A stretch of 64,000 nucleotides of DNA from Roseiarcus sp963820795 (GCA_963820795.1 CAWGBJ010000018.1:1-64000); one strand, 5' to 3'; shown: positions 28,554 through 37,892, numbered from the stretch's first letter. Notes: a model not told the origin generated them from the letters alone. Numbers and translations: made by a program.

Positions 28554-29339
28554 TCACGTTTCGCGCCCGCGCTCGCTCTCATGCCACTCATGCAGCATCC
28601 AGTGCGAGAACGCCGTCAGAACGATATGAATTGTGATGCCAGCGACCGAGATCAAGAGCAGCGCAGCGAACATGCGCGGGATATTGAGCCGAAACCCGGA
28701 TTCGACGATCCTGTAGGCGAGTCCCGAGCCTTGGCCTGCCGACCCGGCCGCGATCTCGGCGACGATTGCGCCGATCAGCGCGAGACCGCCGCTGATCCGC
28801 AGTCCTGCCAGGAAATAGGGCAGCGCGGATGGCAGGCGCAAAAGCATGAACTGCTGGAAGCGCGTGGCGCGATACATCTGGAAAAGCTCGACGAGATTGT
28901 GGTCGGCCGACGACAAGCCGAGCGTTGTATTGGCGAGCAGCGGGAAAAACGCGACAAGGAAAGCGCAGACGAGCACCGCGACCGAGGGCGACAGGTAGAT
29001 CAGCAGCAACGGCGCGATGGCGACGATCGGAGTCACCTGCATGGCGACCGCGAAGGGGTAGAACGCCCGCTCGACCAGTCGGGACTGCGCGAAAATCACC
29101 GCCAGGGTCACGCTGCCGACGATGGCCGCCAGCAGCGCCTTCAAGGTGATCGAGAGCGTCACCCAAAGCGAACTCGACAAAGTCGGCCAGTCGGTGAACA
29201 GCGTGGCGATAATGACGCTCGGGGCGGGAAGAAGATAGGGAGGAATGGCGAAATACCGCACCACCCCTTCCCAGACCAGAAGCCCCATTCCGAGCGTCAT
29301 GGCAGGAACGACGTAGCCTACGATATCGTCCCGGCTCAT
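28554..29339 (-). CDS. ABC transporter permease (SsuC/TauC type)
   Basis: 261 residues from the ATG at 29339, which overlaps the ATPase stop (ATGA). Six helices with the importer signature EIAAGSAGQGSGLAYRI in the EAA loop region and LLPAPSVIIATLFTDW near the N-terminus, as in nitrate/sulfonate/taurine and thiamine-precursor importers. It pairs with the ATPase upstream; the only matching binding protein nearby is at 31859. Confidence 0.9.
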   Translation of the reverse strand: MSRDDIVGYVVPAMTLGMGLLVWEGVVRYFAIPPYLLPAPSVIIATLFTDWPTLSSSLWVTLSITLKALLAAIVGSVTLAVIFAQSRLVERAFYPFAVAMQVTPIVAIAPLLLIYLSPSVAVLVCAFLVAFFPLLANTTLGLSSADHNLVELFQMYRATRFQQFMLLRLPSALPYFLAGLRISGGLALIGAIVAEIAAGSAGQGSGLAYRIVESGFRLNIPRMFAALLLISVAGITIHIVLTAFSHWMLHEWHESERGRET

Positions 29340-30160
29340 CCAACAAGCTCGCTCGGCGGCGTCTCGCCCATCGCCAAATGCAGCGCCAGGGAGGTCCGGC
29401 GGCACGTATCGGCGTACTGCGCAGTCAGGCGAAATCCCTCCCGCCGCATCGGCGGCGCCTCGACCGTAATCTCGGCGACCGCGCGGCCGGGCCGAGCGGC
29501 CATCACAACGATGCGATCGGCAAGATAGACGCTTTCGAACACCGAATGGGTGACAAAGACGACGGTCGCATTGAGCGAGGCCTGCAGTTCCGCAAGGTCG
29601 TCGTTGAGCTTAAGCCGCGTGATCTCGTCGAGCGCGGCAAAAGGCTCGTCCATAAGCAACACCGCCGGCCGGGTGACCAGAGCTCGGGCGATCGAGACGC
29701 GCATCTTCATTCCGCCCGACAGTTGGCGAGGATAGGCCTTGGCGAAGCCCGAGAGCCCGACCTGAGCGAGCGCCTCCTCGATGCGCGGGCGCGCCTTCTC
29801 CTTGGAAACGCCAGCCAGCCGCAACGGCAGCCAGACGTTGGAAAAGACGTCCGACCAAGGCATCAGAGTGGGCTCCTGAAATACGAAACCGAATTCCGGC
29901 CGGGCGCAGCTCCAAGAAATTTCGCCGCGCGTTGGCGGCGTCAGTCCAGTGAGAAGCCGAAGTACAGTCGACTTGCCACAACCCGAAGGACCAAGGAGAG
30001 CGAGGAACTCGCCCGAACGGATCTCAAGTTCGAGCCCCGCCAAGGCCGTGACGCGATTGGCGAAGACTTTGTCGACCCCAATGAAAGTCGCCAGGGGCGC
30101 CCCGCCGGCCCGCGAAGCCGCTTTCCTTCCTCCCTCCGCCAATGTCACAATCTTGCTCAT
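29336..30160 (-). CDS. ABC transporter ATP-binding protein (SsuB/TauB type)
   Basis: 274 residues from the ATG MSKIVTLAEGG. Walker A LLGPSGCGKSTVLRLL, Q-loop FVFQEPTLMPW, signature RQLSGGMKMRVSIARAL, Walker B VLLMDEPFAALDE and H-loop VVFVTHSVFESVYL are all intact. It energises the permease encoded immediately downstream and overlapping. The FQEPTLMPW form is typical of nitrate/taurine/NMT1-type importers. Confidence 0.92.
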   Translation of the reverse strand: MSKIVTLAEGGRKAASRAGGAPLATFIGVDKVFANRVTALAGLELEIRSGEFLALLGPSGCGKSTVLRLLTGLTPPTRGEISWSCARPEFGFVFQEPTLMPWSDVFSNVWLPLRLAGVSKEKARPRIEEALAQVGLSGFAKAYPRQLSGGMKMRVSIARALVTRPAVLLMDEPFAALDEITRLKLNDDLAELQASLNATVVFVTHSVFESVYLADRIVVMAARPGRAVAEITVEAPPMRREGFRLTAQYADTCRRTSLALHLAMGETPPSELVG

Positions 30161-30515
30161 TTCGCCAACCAACGTGGTCGCCGCCGGACCGGTTCCGAGC
30201 GGGCTGCCTGCGCTGTGGTAAAAACGGCTGAAATCGACGGCCTATTGGCGCCATCGTCCAGTGGCGTTCTTGCTCGCGCCGCCGACATCTCGCCCCTCCC
30301 CCTATCCAACGCTCGGATCGGGCGTTCCCATGATATAGGACTGAGTTTCGGACTTTATAGACCCTCCTTTGCTCGGGTCAAACCTTGAGGCGGTTAGGCC
30401 GTATCAACACCGTATTTAAAGAAAGCAGGAAGGAGAGGCGGTTGACGCTGGGCCTTAAGACGTGCGATCCGCATGCGCTCGTTGGATCCGCGGGGCCGCC
30501 CTGGGGCCATGACCG
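30161..30515. other. Gene-free divergent region
   Basis: About 355 bases between the minus-strand transporter operon and the plus-strand methyltransferase/cytochrome c pair. It must hold promoters for both. A locally AT-rich section (ACCGTATTTAAAGAAAGCAG, around 30409-30428) is the best candidate for rightward initiation. No RNA structure was recognised. Confidence 0.4.
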
Positions 30516-31295
30516 ATGACGAAGGATTATGTCGCCGAGGGCCTTGCGACGCCGGCCGTCGATCATCTCTTTCCCAACATGATCGTGGCCGACAAGGGCG
30601 CGTCGACGTGGCCATATCTTAGAAGGGACGTCGACCATCCCTTTCGGGTCGACCGGCGCGATCCGACGGTCGGCTTCATCAACCGCGACGAAGCCTCGCT
30701 GCTTTATTCCAATGCGCGGCTGTTCGCCGGCCGCAGGGGAATCGAGGTCGGCGCATGGCGGGGATGGTCGACCGCCCATTTGATCGCATCCGGCCTCGCC
30801 TCGCTCCATGTGGTCGAGCCGCTGCTCGCCGACGCGGCCTGGCGGGCCGAGTTCGTGCAGGTCGTGAAAGGCGCCGGCGGCGACGCGACGGTGATCCTCG
30901 TCCCGGAAAAGAGCCCGGTCGCGGTGCAACGGCTGGGGGAGGAAGGCGTTCGCTGGTCGTTCGCCTTCATTGACGGCGATCATGACGGGGACGCGCCGTT
31001 GCGGGACGCGCTCGTCTGCGCGCGCTTCCTCGATGCGACCGCGATGCTGCTTTTCCACGATCTGGTCTCGCCGCATGTGGCAAACGCCCTTCGCGGCCTC
31101 ATGGATCGCGGGTGGAACGTCATGGCCTATCAGACGGCGCAGATGATGGGCGTCGCGTGGCGCGGCGAAGTCGCTCCGGTCGCGCACAAGCCGGACCCGG
31201 GCCAGCGCTGGCGCGTTCCCGAGCACCTCAGGGACATTACGATTTCGGGCGTCGAACCGAATGGCGCCGATCGAGCAGGGAGTGTGCGAACATGA
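30516..31295 (+). CDS. Class I SAM-dependent methyltransferase-like protein
   Basis: 259 residues. The Rossmann-type core is GIEVGAWRGWSTAHLIAS, followed by LHVVEPLL, FAFIDGDHDGDAPLRDAL and TAMLLFHDLVSPHVANAL, the arrangement of methyltransferase family 24, whose members modify sugars and small metabolites. Its stop overlaps the start of the cytochrome c gene (ATGA), so the two are one operon. Its relation to the flanking importer genes is unknown. Confidence 0.75.
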   Translation: MTKDYVAEGLATPAVDHLFPNMIVADKGASTWPYLRRDVDHPFRVDRRDPTVGFINRDEASLLYSNARLFAGRRGIEVGAWRGWSTAHLIASGLASLHVVEPLLADAAWRAEFVQVVKGAGGDATVILVPEKSPVAVQRLGEEGVRWSFAFIDGDHDGDAPLRDALVCARFLDATAMLLFHDLVSPHVANALRGLMDRGWNVMAYQTAQMMGVAWRGEVAPVAHKPDPGQRWRVPEHLRDITISGVEPNGADRAGSVRT

Positions 31296-31834
31296 GGCAG
31301 TCCTTTGGCCAGTCTTTTGGAATGCGAACGGCCGCGGCAGTCGCGGCGCTGCTTGGGCTCTCGCCGGCCGTGCTGGCCGACGAGGCGCAGATCGCCCGGG
31401 GGCGCTACCTCGTCACGATCGCCGGCTGCTCCGATTGCCATACGCCCGGCGCCTTGATCGGCGCGCCGGACATGAAGCGCTATCTCGGCGGGTCGGACGT
31501 CGGCTTCTCGATCCCGGGTCAGGGTGTCTTCGTCGGCGAGAATCTGACGCCGGATAAGGAAACGGGCCTGGGCGACTGGACGGCCGAGCAGATCGTCACT
31601 GCCTTTCGCCAAGGCAAAACGCCCGACGGCCGCGAACTTTCGCCGGTGATGCCTTACCCTGCCTTGTCGCACCTGACCGACGACGACGCGCTGGCGATCG
31701 TCGCCTTTCTCAAGAGCCTTCCGCCGGTCAGCAACAAGGTCGTCTCGTACAAGTCGTCGGACAAAGTGCCGATTTCAGTCTCCGCCGTGCTGCCGCCCGC
31801 TGTCTATAACGCTCTGCCGGCGTCGCAAAAGTGA
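31292..31834 (+). CDS. Periplasmic class I cytochrome c
   Basis: 180 residues: signal peptide (AAAVAALLGLSPAVLA), then a single haem site AGCSDCHTPG and the axial-methionine region LSPVMPYPALSHLTDDDALAIVAFL. The MPYPALSHLTDDD form is typical of monohaem cytochromes that take electrons from molybdenum hydroxylases or alcohol dehydrogenases. No such dehydrogenase is adjacent. Coupled by overlap to the methyltransferase-like gene. Confidence 0.88.
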   Translation: MRQSFGQSFGMRTAAAVAALLGLSPAVLADEAQIARGRYLVTIAGCSDCHTPGALIGAPDMKRYLGGSDVGFSIPGQGVFVGENLTPDKETGLGDWTAEQIVTAFRQGKTPDGRELSPVMPYPALSHLTDDDALAIVAFLKSLPPVSNKVVSYKSSDKVPISVSAVLPPAVYNALPASQK

Positions 31835-31858
31835 GCGGCCGGCGGCAGGGCGCGGCCT

Positions 31859-32881
31859 TCATGGCGATTTCGGATCCGCCAGGTCTTTCGGCCGCAGATC
31901 GACGCCGACCCCTTTGTTGACGAACTGCAGAGTATAGGCCTTCGTATAGTCGATGCCCGGTTTGACGACCCCCGCCTTGACCATCTTTTCGTAGAAGTCC
32001 TTCCAGCGTTCGTCGGTCATGGCGCCGATGCCCTTCGTCAGGGTGTCGCCGGAATCGACGATGCCGTATTCCTTGAGCTTGCCGATCGAAAAGGCGATCT
32101 GGTCGTCCGTCATTTCCGGATTGTCCTTCTTGATCAGGGCATTCGCCTTCGCGTTGTCGCCGTAGAGATAGTGGTACCAGCCGATCGCGGAGGCGCTGAC
32201 GAAACGCTGCACCATATCGGGGGTTTTCTCGACGATTTCGCGGCGGGTTACGATCTGGGTCGAATAGGTGGTGTAGCCGTAATCGGCGAGCAGGAACACG
32301 TTCGGCTTGAAGTGGCCCTGCTTCTCGATTTCGTACGGCTCGGACGTGATGTAGCCCTGCTGGATCGAGTGTTCGTTGACGATGAAGGGCGCCGAGTTGA
32401 AGTTGTACGGCTTGATGTTCTCGTCCTTGAATCCGTAGGCGACGCGCATCCAGGCCCAGAAGGTATTGACCGCGCCGGCGCTGACAAAGGCGGGGTTGGC
32501 GTTGGGCAGGTCCTGCCACTTGTCGAGGCCGACGCCCGGATGGGACATGAAGCACTGCGGGTTCTTCTGGAAGTCGGCGGCGACAGTGATCAGCGGAATG
32601 TTGTTTTGAACGTTTAGGAAATCGCCGATCATGTCGCCGCCCATAAAGAACTCGATCTTGCCGGCGATCAGCAGCATGCCGCCGTTCGAGGTTGGCCCGC
32701 CCGGCATGATGGTGACGTCGAGTCCATACTTTTCGTAGGTGCCGTCGACCAGGGCCTGATAATAGCCGCCCGCTTCGGGATCGGCGAGCCAGTTGGTGGC
32801 GAACGTCACCTTATCGAGGGCGAAGGCGGGTCCGGTGAGGCCGACGACGCCAGCCAGCGCGGCAATGACCCCAATGCGCAT
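31859..32881 (-). CDS. ABC transporter substrate-binding protein (NMT1/THI5-like)
   Basis: 340 residues. A signal peptide (VIAALAGVVGLTGPAFA) precedes an NMT1-like fold: KVTFATNWLADPEAGGYYQAL, MPGGPTSNGGMLLIAGKIEFFMG, TSEPYEIEKQGHFKPNVFLL. NMT1/THI5-type proteins bind pyrimidines, riboflavin precursors, formylpyrimidines or sulfonates. It probably feeds the permease and ATPase at 28554-30160, although it is not in their operon. The divergent 8-oxoguanine deaminase suggests a purine- or pyrimidine-like ligand (inference). Confidence 0.88.
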   Translation of the reverse strand: MRIGVIAALAGVVGLTGPAFALDKVTFATNWLADPEAGGYYQALVDGTYEKYGLDVTIMPGGPTSNGGMLLIAGKIEFFMGGDMIGDFLNVQNNIPLITVAADFQKNPQCFMSHPGVGLDKWQDLPNANPAFVSAGAVNTFWAWMRVAYGFKDENIKPYNFNSAPFIVNEHSIQQGYITSEPYEIEKQGHFKPNVFLLADYGYTTYSTQIVTRREIVEKTPDMVQRFVSASAIGWYHYLYGDNAKANALIKKDNPEMTDDQIAFSIGKLKEYGIVDSGDTLTKGIGAMTDERWKDFYEKMVKAGVVKPGIDYTKAYTLQFVNKGVGVDLRPKDLADPKSP

Positions 32882-33180
32882 TTCAAAGCTCCTCCATGCT
32901 CAAGGTCCCGGAGGCGCCCGATAGCTTAGCGTCACCTCCCTCCCGTCCCGAGTCTCTGCTCGCGAACGGGCGCGAAGGGAAGCCCGTCGAACCGATTTTC
33001 CTCCCTGCACGCGGGCCACAATAGGGACGAGTTTGTCGCCCGTCGAATCCAATCTGAACCCAGTCTCATCCCAGATCGCGCTTGCAGGGGGGCTGGCGTT
33101 GCGCCCGGAACATGGCTACCCGGTCGCTTTCGGTTCGTGGGCCTCGATAACCTCACGCCCGCAATTTGGAGTTCGACCGA
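32882..33180. other. Divergent promoter region between binding protein and deaminase
   Basis: 299 bases separating the start of the binding-protein gene (minus) from the likely deaminase start (plus). GAGGAGCTT (RBS of the binding-protein gene, on the minus strand) lies at its left edge. An open frame upstream of 33181 in the deaminase frame carries no conserved sequence, so it is treated as non-coding. Confidence 0.4.
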
Positions 33181-34511
33181 TGCGCCTCTGGATCAAGGAC
33201 CCGCTGGCGATCTTCGCGCCGGAGGCGGAGCGCGGCGTCGTCGTCGAGGGAAGCGAGATCGTCGAATGCATCGGGCAAGGCCGGTCGCCGGCGGTTCCCT
33301 GCGAATTGACCTTCGACGCCTCCCGTCACGTCGTGCTGCCCGGGCTCGTCAACGCCCACCACCACTTCTATCAGACGCTGACCCGCGCCCACCCGGCCGG
33401 CGAGGGCAAGGAGCTCATTGCGTGGCTCGTCGCCATGGAGGCGATCTGGGGCCGGATGACGCCGGAGGCGCTCCGCGTCGCCGTCAGGACGGCGATGGTC
33501 GAGCTGCTTCTGTCCGGCTGCACCACGACGGCCGACCATCACAATCTGTTCCCGCCCGGCCTCGAGCGGGCGGTCGACATCGAAGTCGAGGAAGCCCGCA
33601 AGCTCGGCCTGCGCCTGACCGCGACGCGCGGATCGATGGGCGTGTCGAAAAAGGACGGCGGCTTGCAGCCGGACGACATCGTGCAGGATGCCGACACGAT
33701 CCTCGAGGACAGCGAGCGCGTCCTCAAACTCTATCACGACCCGAAGCCCGGCGCGATGATCCGGATTGCGCTCGCGCCCTGTTCGCCGCTGGCCGTGCCC
33801 AGGCGCGTCCTGACCGGATCGGCCGAACTCGCCGACCGCTACGACTGCCGGCTGCACTGCCACCTCTGCCAGTCGCCGGAGGAGGACGAATACAGCGTCG
33901 CGACCTTCGGCTTGCGTTCGGTCGATCTTCTGGAAGAGGCCGGCTGGCTCACCTCCCGCACCTGGGTGGCGCACGGCATTCACTTCAACGAGGACGAGAT
34001 CGAGCGGCTCGGCCAGGCCGGCGTCGGCGTGTCGCATCTGCCGGCCGCCGACATGGCCTTCGGCGTCGGCGTCTGTCCGACCCGGGAACTCGAGGCGGCC
34101 GGCGTGCCGATCGGCCTCGGCGTCGACGGCTCGGCGTCCAACGATTCCTCGAACCTGATGGAGGCGGTTCGCCATGCGCTGATGCTGCAGCGCCTCCGCT
34201 ACGGCCACGGCGTGGCGACGCCGCGCGGCGCGCTCCGCTGGGCGACGGAGGGCGGCGCCCGCTGTCTCGGCCGCGACGATATCGGCCGCATCGCGCCAGG
34301 GACGCAGGCCGACCTCGCCCTCTACACCCTGGACGAGCCGCGCTTCGCCGGCGCGCAGGATCCGGTCGCCGCGCTCGTTCTCTGCGGCGCTCACCGGGCC
34401 GACCGGGTGATGGTCGCCGGCCGCTGGCGGGTGGTCGGCGGGGCTCCCGAAGGCGTCGATGTCGAAGCGCTGATCGGCCGCCACCGGACGGCCGCGCGCG
34501 CCTTCGCCTGA
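33181..34511 (+). CDS. 8-oxoguanine deaminase (amidohydrolase)
   Basis: 443 residues from MRLWIKDPLAIFAPEAE at 33181. Zinc amidohydrolase motifs: PGLVNAHHHFYQTLTR (HxH), LHCHLCQSPEEDE, WVAHGIHFNEDEI and LGVDGSASNDSSNL. HHHFYQTLTRA together with DGSASND matches bacterial 8-oxoguanine deaminases and the related hydroxydechloroatrazine hydrolases; these turn 8-oxoguanine into urate in oxidised-purine salvage. Divergent from an NMT1-like binding protein, suggesting import of the substrate. Confidence 0.88.
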
Positions 34512-34597
34512 ACCCCGAACTCCCGGATTTAACTCCCTGAACAGCAGGCGAAGCGCGCGAAACAGCTTCAACAAACCGCCCTATCTTGCGCCCCTGC

Positions 34598-35356
34598 TTA
34601 CATTCCCTCGCCGCCGTCGACCGTCAGCACCTGCCCCATGATGTGGCGCGCCCGGTCGCCTGCGAGGAAGAGCACGGCGTCGGCGATATCGTCGACATCG
34701 GCGATCCGGCGGGCAGGGATGCTCCGGATCATCGCCGCCTCGTCGAGCCGGCCGTCACGGAAATCCTCGATCACGCCCTCGGTGGCGACATGGCCCGGCG
34801 CGACCGCGTTGACCCTGAGGCCGCGCGGCCCCCATTCCAGCGCCATCGCGCGTGTCAGCATATCGAGCGCCGCCTTGGACGCGCAATAAAGCCCGCATCC
34901 GGGGGCAGGCCGAGCGCCGGCGATGCTGCTGACGTTGATGATCGCCCCTCGCCGGCCGTGGGCGAAGGCGGCCCGGGCGAAGGCCCGCGCGCAATGCAGC
35001 GGCCCGGCGAGGTTCGTCGCCAACACCCGCTCCGCTTCGGCCGCGTCCGCCTCGATGAGCGGCACGAGGGCGAAGCGCGCCGCGTTGTTGACGAGAATGT
35101 CGGCCGCGCCGAAACGCTCGGCCGCCGCGGCGACGATCCGCTCGCAATCGGCCGGGTCGGCGACGTCCGCCGCGACCGCCAGGACCTCCGCCCCCGAAGC
35201 CTCGGCGATCGCCGCAGCCGCATGTTCGAGCCGGTCCCTCCGGCGTCCGGCGACAGCGACCCTCGCGCCCTCGCGGGCGAAGGCGCGCGCGACGGCGAAA
35301 CCGATGCCTGCGCCGCCGCCGGTGACGATCGCGACTTTGCCGGCGAAGCCGCTCAT
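34598..35356 (-). CDS. Short-chain dehydrogenase/reductase
   Basis: 252 residues. Cofactor loop VAIVTGGGAGIGFAVARAFA, then AGRRRDRLE (a basic pair after beta-2, suggesting NADP), ILVNNAARF, the catalytic serine in NVSSIAGA, YCASKAA (Tyr-x3-Lys) and VNAVAPGHVATEG. Substrate unknown. The start at 35356 is the first ATG before the glycine-rich loop. Confidence 0.9.
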   Translation of the reverse strand: MSGFAGKVAIVTGGGAGIGFAVARAFAREGARVAVAGRRRDRLEHAAAAIAEASGAEVLAVAADVADPADCERIVAAAAERFGAADILVNNAARFALVPLIEADAAEAERVLATNLAGPLHCARAFARAAFAHGRRGAIINVSSIAGARPAPGCGLYCASKAALDMLTRAMALEWGPRGLRVNAVAPGHVATEGVIEDFRDGRLDEAAMIRSIPARRIADVDDIADAVLFLAGDRARHIMGQVLTVDGGEGM

Positions 35357-35440
35357 GGCGCTTCTGGCGGCGCTGGTCGAGCGCGCCCCCGCCCCCCTTG
35401 TGGGGCTACGATATTCACGCATCTCAAATCGCCGCGCGGA

Positions 35441-35538
35441 TCCCTTCCCCAGCTTGCTGGGGAAGGTGGCGCGAAGCGCCGGATGGGGTGTGGGACGCAA
35501 CTTCGCCCCAAGTTGGATTGCACGACCGTCGCTGCGTC
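35441..35538. repeat. Mosaic intergenic repeat, copy 1
   Basis: TCCCTTCCCCAGCTTGCTGG with its complement forms a hairpin, followed by GGCGCGAAGCGCCGGATGGG (a second hairpin) and ATTGCACGACCGTCGCTGCG. The GGCGCGAAGCGCCGGATGGGGTGTG module is the reverse complement of a module in copies at 36051 and 63601, and the ATTGCACGACCGTC module recurs at 36051. Confidence 0.75.
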
Positions 35539-35585
35539 CACGCCTCCCAGTTGGCGCCCGGTGGCGCACCTGGCGGAAGGGGAAC

Positions 35586-35987
35586 TCATGTCTCGCCTAG
35601 CGCCGCACGAATTCGCTCGATGACGATCGGCAGTCCGCCGATGATGAGCTCGTCGGGAAATCGAAGAACGCGAAATCCCGAGCGTCGAAACCATGCATCC
35701 CTCTCAGCGTCCTTGATCTTCTCATCCGCCGTCTCGTGCGTGCGGCCGTCCACTTCGACGACGATTTTTCGCGTAAGACGAACGAAATCCGCGAAATAGG
35801 GTCCGATCAGCGTTGCCTGCGAAAGCTGTGTCCGTCGATCTGAGATTCCGCACCGCGCGCCACGCATAGTCTCGGCCTTCGTCATGTTCTGACGCTGCGC
35901 CCGGGCGAACTTGCGCGAGGACTGACGGAAACGGGGCGGACGTCCATCTTGCCTACCTATCACAGGCGTGACCCTTCCCCACTGCAC
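35586..35987 (-). pseudogene. DUF559 (Vsr-like) endonuclease, internally frame-damaged
   Basis: 133 residues. The C-terminal half is a typical DUF559 nuclease fold: LIGPYFADFVRL, KIVVEVDGRTHE, DAERDAWFRRSGFRVLRFPDE. The preceding stretch does not fit the family in this frame, while another frame over 35810-35870 reads WRAVRNLRST, as expected before it. Two compensating indels would explain this. The N-terminus before MTKAET is poorly supported. DUF559 proteins are common, often plasmid- or island-borne, with unproven nuclease activity. It lies between two copies of a mosaic repeat. Confidence 0.7.
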
Positions 35988-36050
35988 CCATCGCTGGCGG
36001 CGACATGAAGCGCCGGACGGCGTATCGTCCCTTGCCGAACCAGGACTCGC

Positions 36051-36151
36051 ATTGCACGACCGTCACTGCGAAAGCTTTCGTCGACGGATTCCTGCTCTCC
36101 ACACCCCATCCGGCGCTCCGCGCCACCTTCCCCGCTTCGCGGAGAAGGGGG
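36051..36151. repeat. Mosaic intergenic repeat, copy 2
   Basis: Starts ATTGCACGACCGTCACTGCG, continues CTTTCGTCGACGGATTCCTG and CACCCCATCCGGCGCTCCGC, and ends GCTTCGCGGAGAAGGGG. Most of it matches the repeat at 63601 almost base for base, and parts match the copy at 35441 in inverse orientation. The whole 35988-36472 interval has no supported gene. Confidence 0.8.
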
Positions 36152-36366
36152 GACTCGCCCGCCGTAGCAACTCGACAAGGAGACGACTTGTATGAATCCG
36201 GTAGCTTTGGGGGCGGCCGGGTGGGGGTCGCGCCGAACCTCGGCTCGTCGTGCTCGACGCGTGGCCGCAAGGTCATAAATCAGGCTCGGATCGTCTCCAG
36301 AACGCCGTCGAGATTGCGAAAACATCATCGTTGGTGAAGCGCGAAATCGGCACGGCGCGACCCTAA

Positions 36367-36390
36367 CCCGCCCCCACAAGAGGGGGCGGG
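36367..36390. terminator. Strong GC hairpin downstream of phhB
   Basis: CCCGCCCCC and GGGGGCGGG form a perfect 9-bp stem around ACAAGA, 83 bases beyond the phhB stop. It could terminate the leftward phhB transcript, although no T-run follows on either side. Confidence 0.4.
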
Positions 36391-36472
36391 GACCCATCGG
36401 AACCGCACGGGATGAGGCCCGGCTCGAAGCAAAATGGGTGAATACGGTCGCCCACAGGGGGCCTCCCGGGGT

Positions 36473-36784
36473 TCACGGCATCGCTTGGAAACGCCTGGCG
36501 AGGGCGCTGATGCGCTTGGCGGTCTCGATGTCGAGATCGGTGATCTTCATTCCGGCGTCGTGGGTGCAGAACGAGAAGGAGACGACGTTGTAGGAATTGT
36601 GGAACTCCGGATGATGGTTCATCACCTCGGCCTCGATGGCGATCTCGACGATGAAGGCGATCGCATCGCGAAAGGTCTTCAAGGCGTAGGTCGCCTCGAT
36701 GTTCGGGGCTTTCAGGGACCAGCCCGGCAGTTCGGCGAGGGCCGAGCGGATCTCCGCGTCGCTCAAAATCCGGTAATGCGCCAT
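36473..36784 (-). CDS. phhB: 4a-hydroxytetrahydrobiopterin dehydratase
   Basis: 103 residues, the normal size of pterin-4a-carbinolamine dehydratase, which recycles the pterin cofactor of aromatic amino-acid hydroxylases. The active-site pattern is visible as AEVMNHHPEFHNSYNVV followed by FSFCTHDAGMKITDLDIETAK. An AGGAGGA site precedes the ATG. No hydroxylase gene is adjacent. 15 bases separate it from the DUF4239 gene upstream on the same strand, so the two may be co-transcribed. Confidence 0.92.
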   Translation of the reverse strand: MAHYRILSDAEIRSALAELPGWSLKAPNIEATYALKTFRDAIAFIVEIAIEAEVMNHHPEFHNSYNVVSFSFCTHDAGMKITDLDIETAKRISALARRFQAMP

Positions 36785-36799
36785 GTCGAAACTCCTCCT

Positions 36800-37588
36800 T
36801 CACTGCGAAGCGCCGGCCGCGCCCGCCGCGGGCTGGTCGAGGGCGAGTATCGCCGCTTCGAGCGGCGCGGGCGAGACGCGGATCGAGCCGGTGTAGGGCT
36901 TGCTGAACTCCAGGATCAGAAAGATCGCAAGCCCAATCGAGGCGCTGCCCAGAATGAGCATCGCAACCGACATCGGGCTCAATTTCGACAGAAGCCCCAT
37001 GCTGGCGAACATGACGGAGGACCAGAAGGTCACGGCGTAGACCATAGGCCAGGGGACCGGGGTCGTCGCCTGAAGCGACATGAGGAGCCGCTGCTCGCCG
37101 ATGAAGGCGTAATTCGCGCGCGCGGCGGAGAGCAGGTTCGTCTGCGCGGGCGTCTTGGGCTCGAGGCTGTCGAGGAACTTGCTCATATTGCTCATCGCCT
37201 TGTAGGAGGCCTCGTAGGCCGCGGCGCGCGAGTTGTCGTCGCCCCAGAACTGCTCGTGCGCCCAGACGAGATCAGTCCTCAGGATGCTGCGGCCTTCGTC
37301 CGCCTGAGGCCCGTACTGGCGCATTTCGAGATCGAACTCGAGCGCGCGCGCCGCAAGCGTCTGCAACTCCGTCTGCTGGGTGCTGTAGACGCCGTAGGCC
37401 GTCCAGATGAGGAGGCCGTTGACCAGCACGAGCAGGAGCGTCAGCTGCCCGACGACGCCCCCGATCATGTCGCGGGCCTTGTCCATCGTGTAGCGCTCCG
37501 GGAGGATGCGCTGGAGCGCGAGCCCGACAAGGCCACCCGCAGCGATCACGCCGACGACCACGAGCGCGATGGCGAGCGACTTATCCAA
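36800..37588 (-). CDS. DUF4239 (bestrophin-like) membrane protein, copy 2
   Basis: 262 residues if translation starts at the TTG at 37588, which has GGGGAGG 7 bases upstream; the ATG at 37630 adds 14 unconserved residues. The layout matches the other two copies: an N-terminal helix (ALVVVGVIAAGGLVGLAL), ARDMIGGVVGQLTLLLVLV, TQQTELQTLAARALEFD, YGPQADEGR, and the tail YTGSIRVSPAPLEAAI. It is the most divergent of the three. A truncated duplicate of its 5' end lies immediately upstream (37758). Confidence 0.85.
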   Translation of the reverse strand: MDKSLAIALVVVGVIAAGGLVGLALQRILPERYTMDKARDMIGGVVGQLTLLLVLVNGLLIWTAYGVYSTQQTELQTLAARALEFDLEMRQYGPQADEGRSILRTDLVWAHEQFWGDDNSRAAAYEASYKAMSNMSKFLDSLEPKTPAQTNLLSAARANYAFIGEQRLLMSLQATTPVPWPMVYAVTFWSSVMFASMGLLSKLSPMSVAMLILGSASIGLAIFLILEFSKPYTGSIRVSPAPLEAAILALDQPAAGAAGASQ

Positions 37589-37757
37589 TGTCGGCCTCCC
37601 CGTGAGCCGGAAACCGCAAAGGCGTGCCACGTTATCGACCGCTCGTCCAGCGCCAGCCGGGAGGATGACTTCCCGCTTACGGCCCGTCTACCGTCCAGGG
37701 TCAAACCCAATCAGATTGACTGGTTTCGACGCGAAGCGGTCGCGCCGCCTGCCCGGC

Positions 37758-37892
37758 GCTATGCCGCCGATCATGTCGCGCGGGCGCTCCGTCGTGTGGC
37801 GCTCGGCGAGCCAGCGCTGCAGGATAAGCCCGACGAACCCGCTGGCGGCGATCAAGCCGCCGACGATCAGCGCGGATGGCGAGCGAGCTCAA
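37758..37892 (-). pseudogene. Truncated and frameshifted fourth DUF4239 copy
   Basis: The minus strand reads LSSLAI, then after removal of one extra base ALIVGGLIAASGFVGLILQR and ERPRDMIGG, closely matching the start of the intact gene at 37588 (ALVVVGVIAAGGLVGLAL, KARDMIGG). Homology stops after about 45 codons. The sequence just upstream (GCACGTTCTTCGACCACCGTC and AAGCCGGAAAACG) also resembles the region upstream of the intact gene, so the duplicated unit included promoter DNA. Confidence 0.8.
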
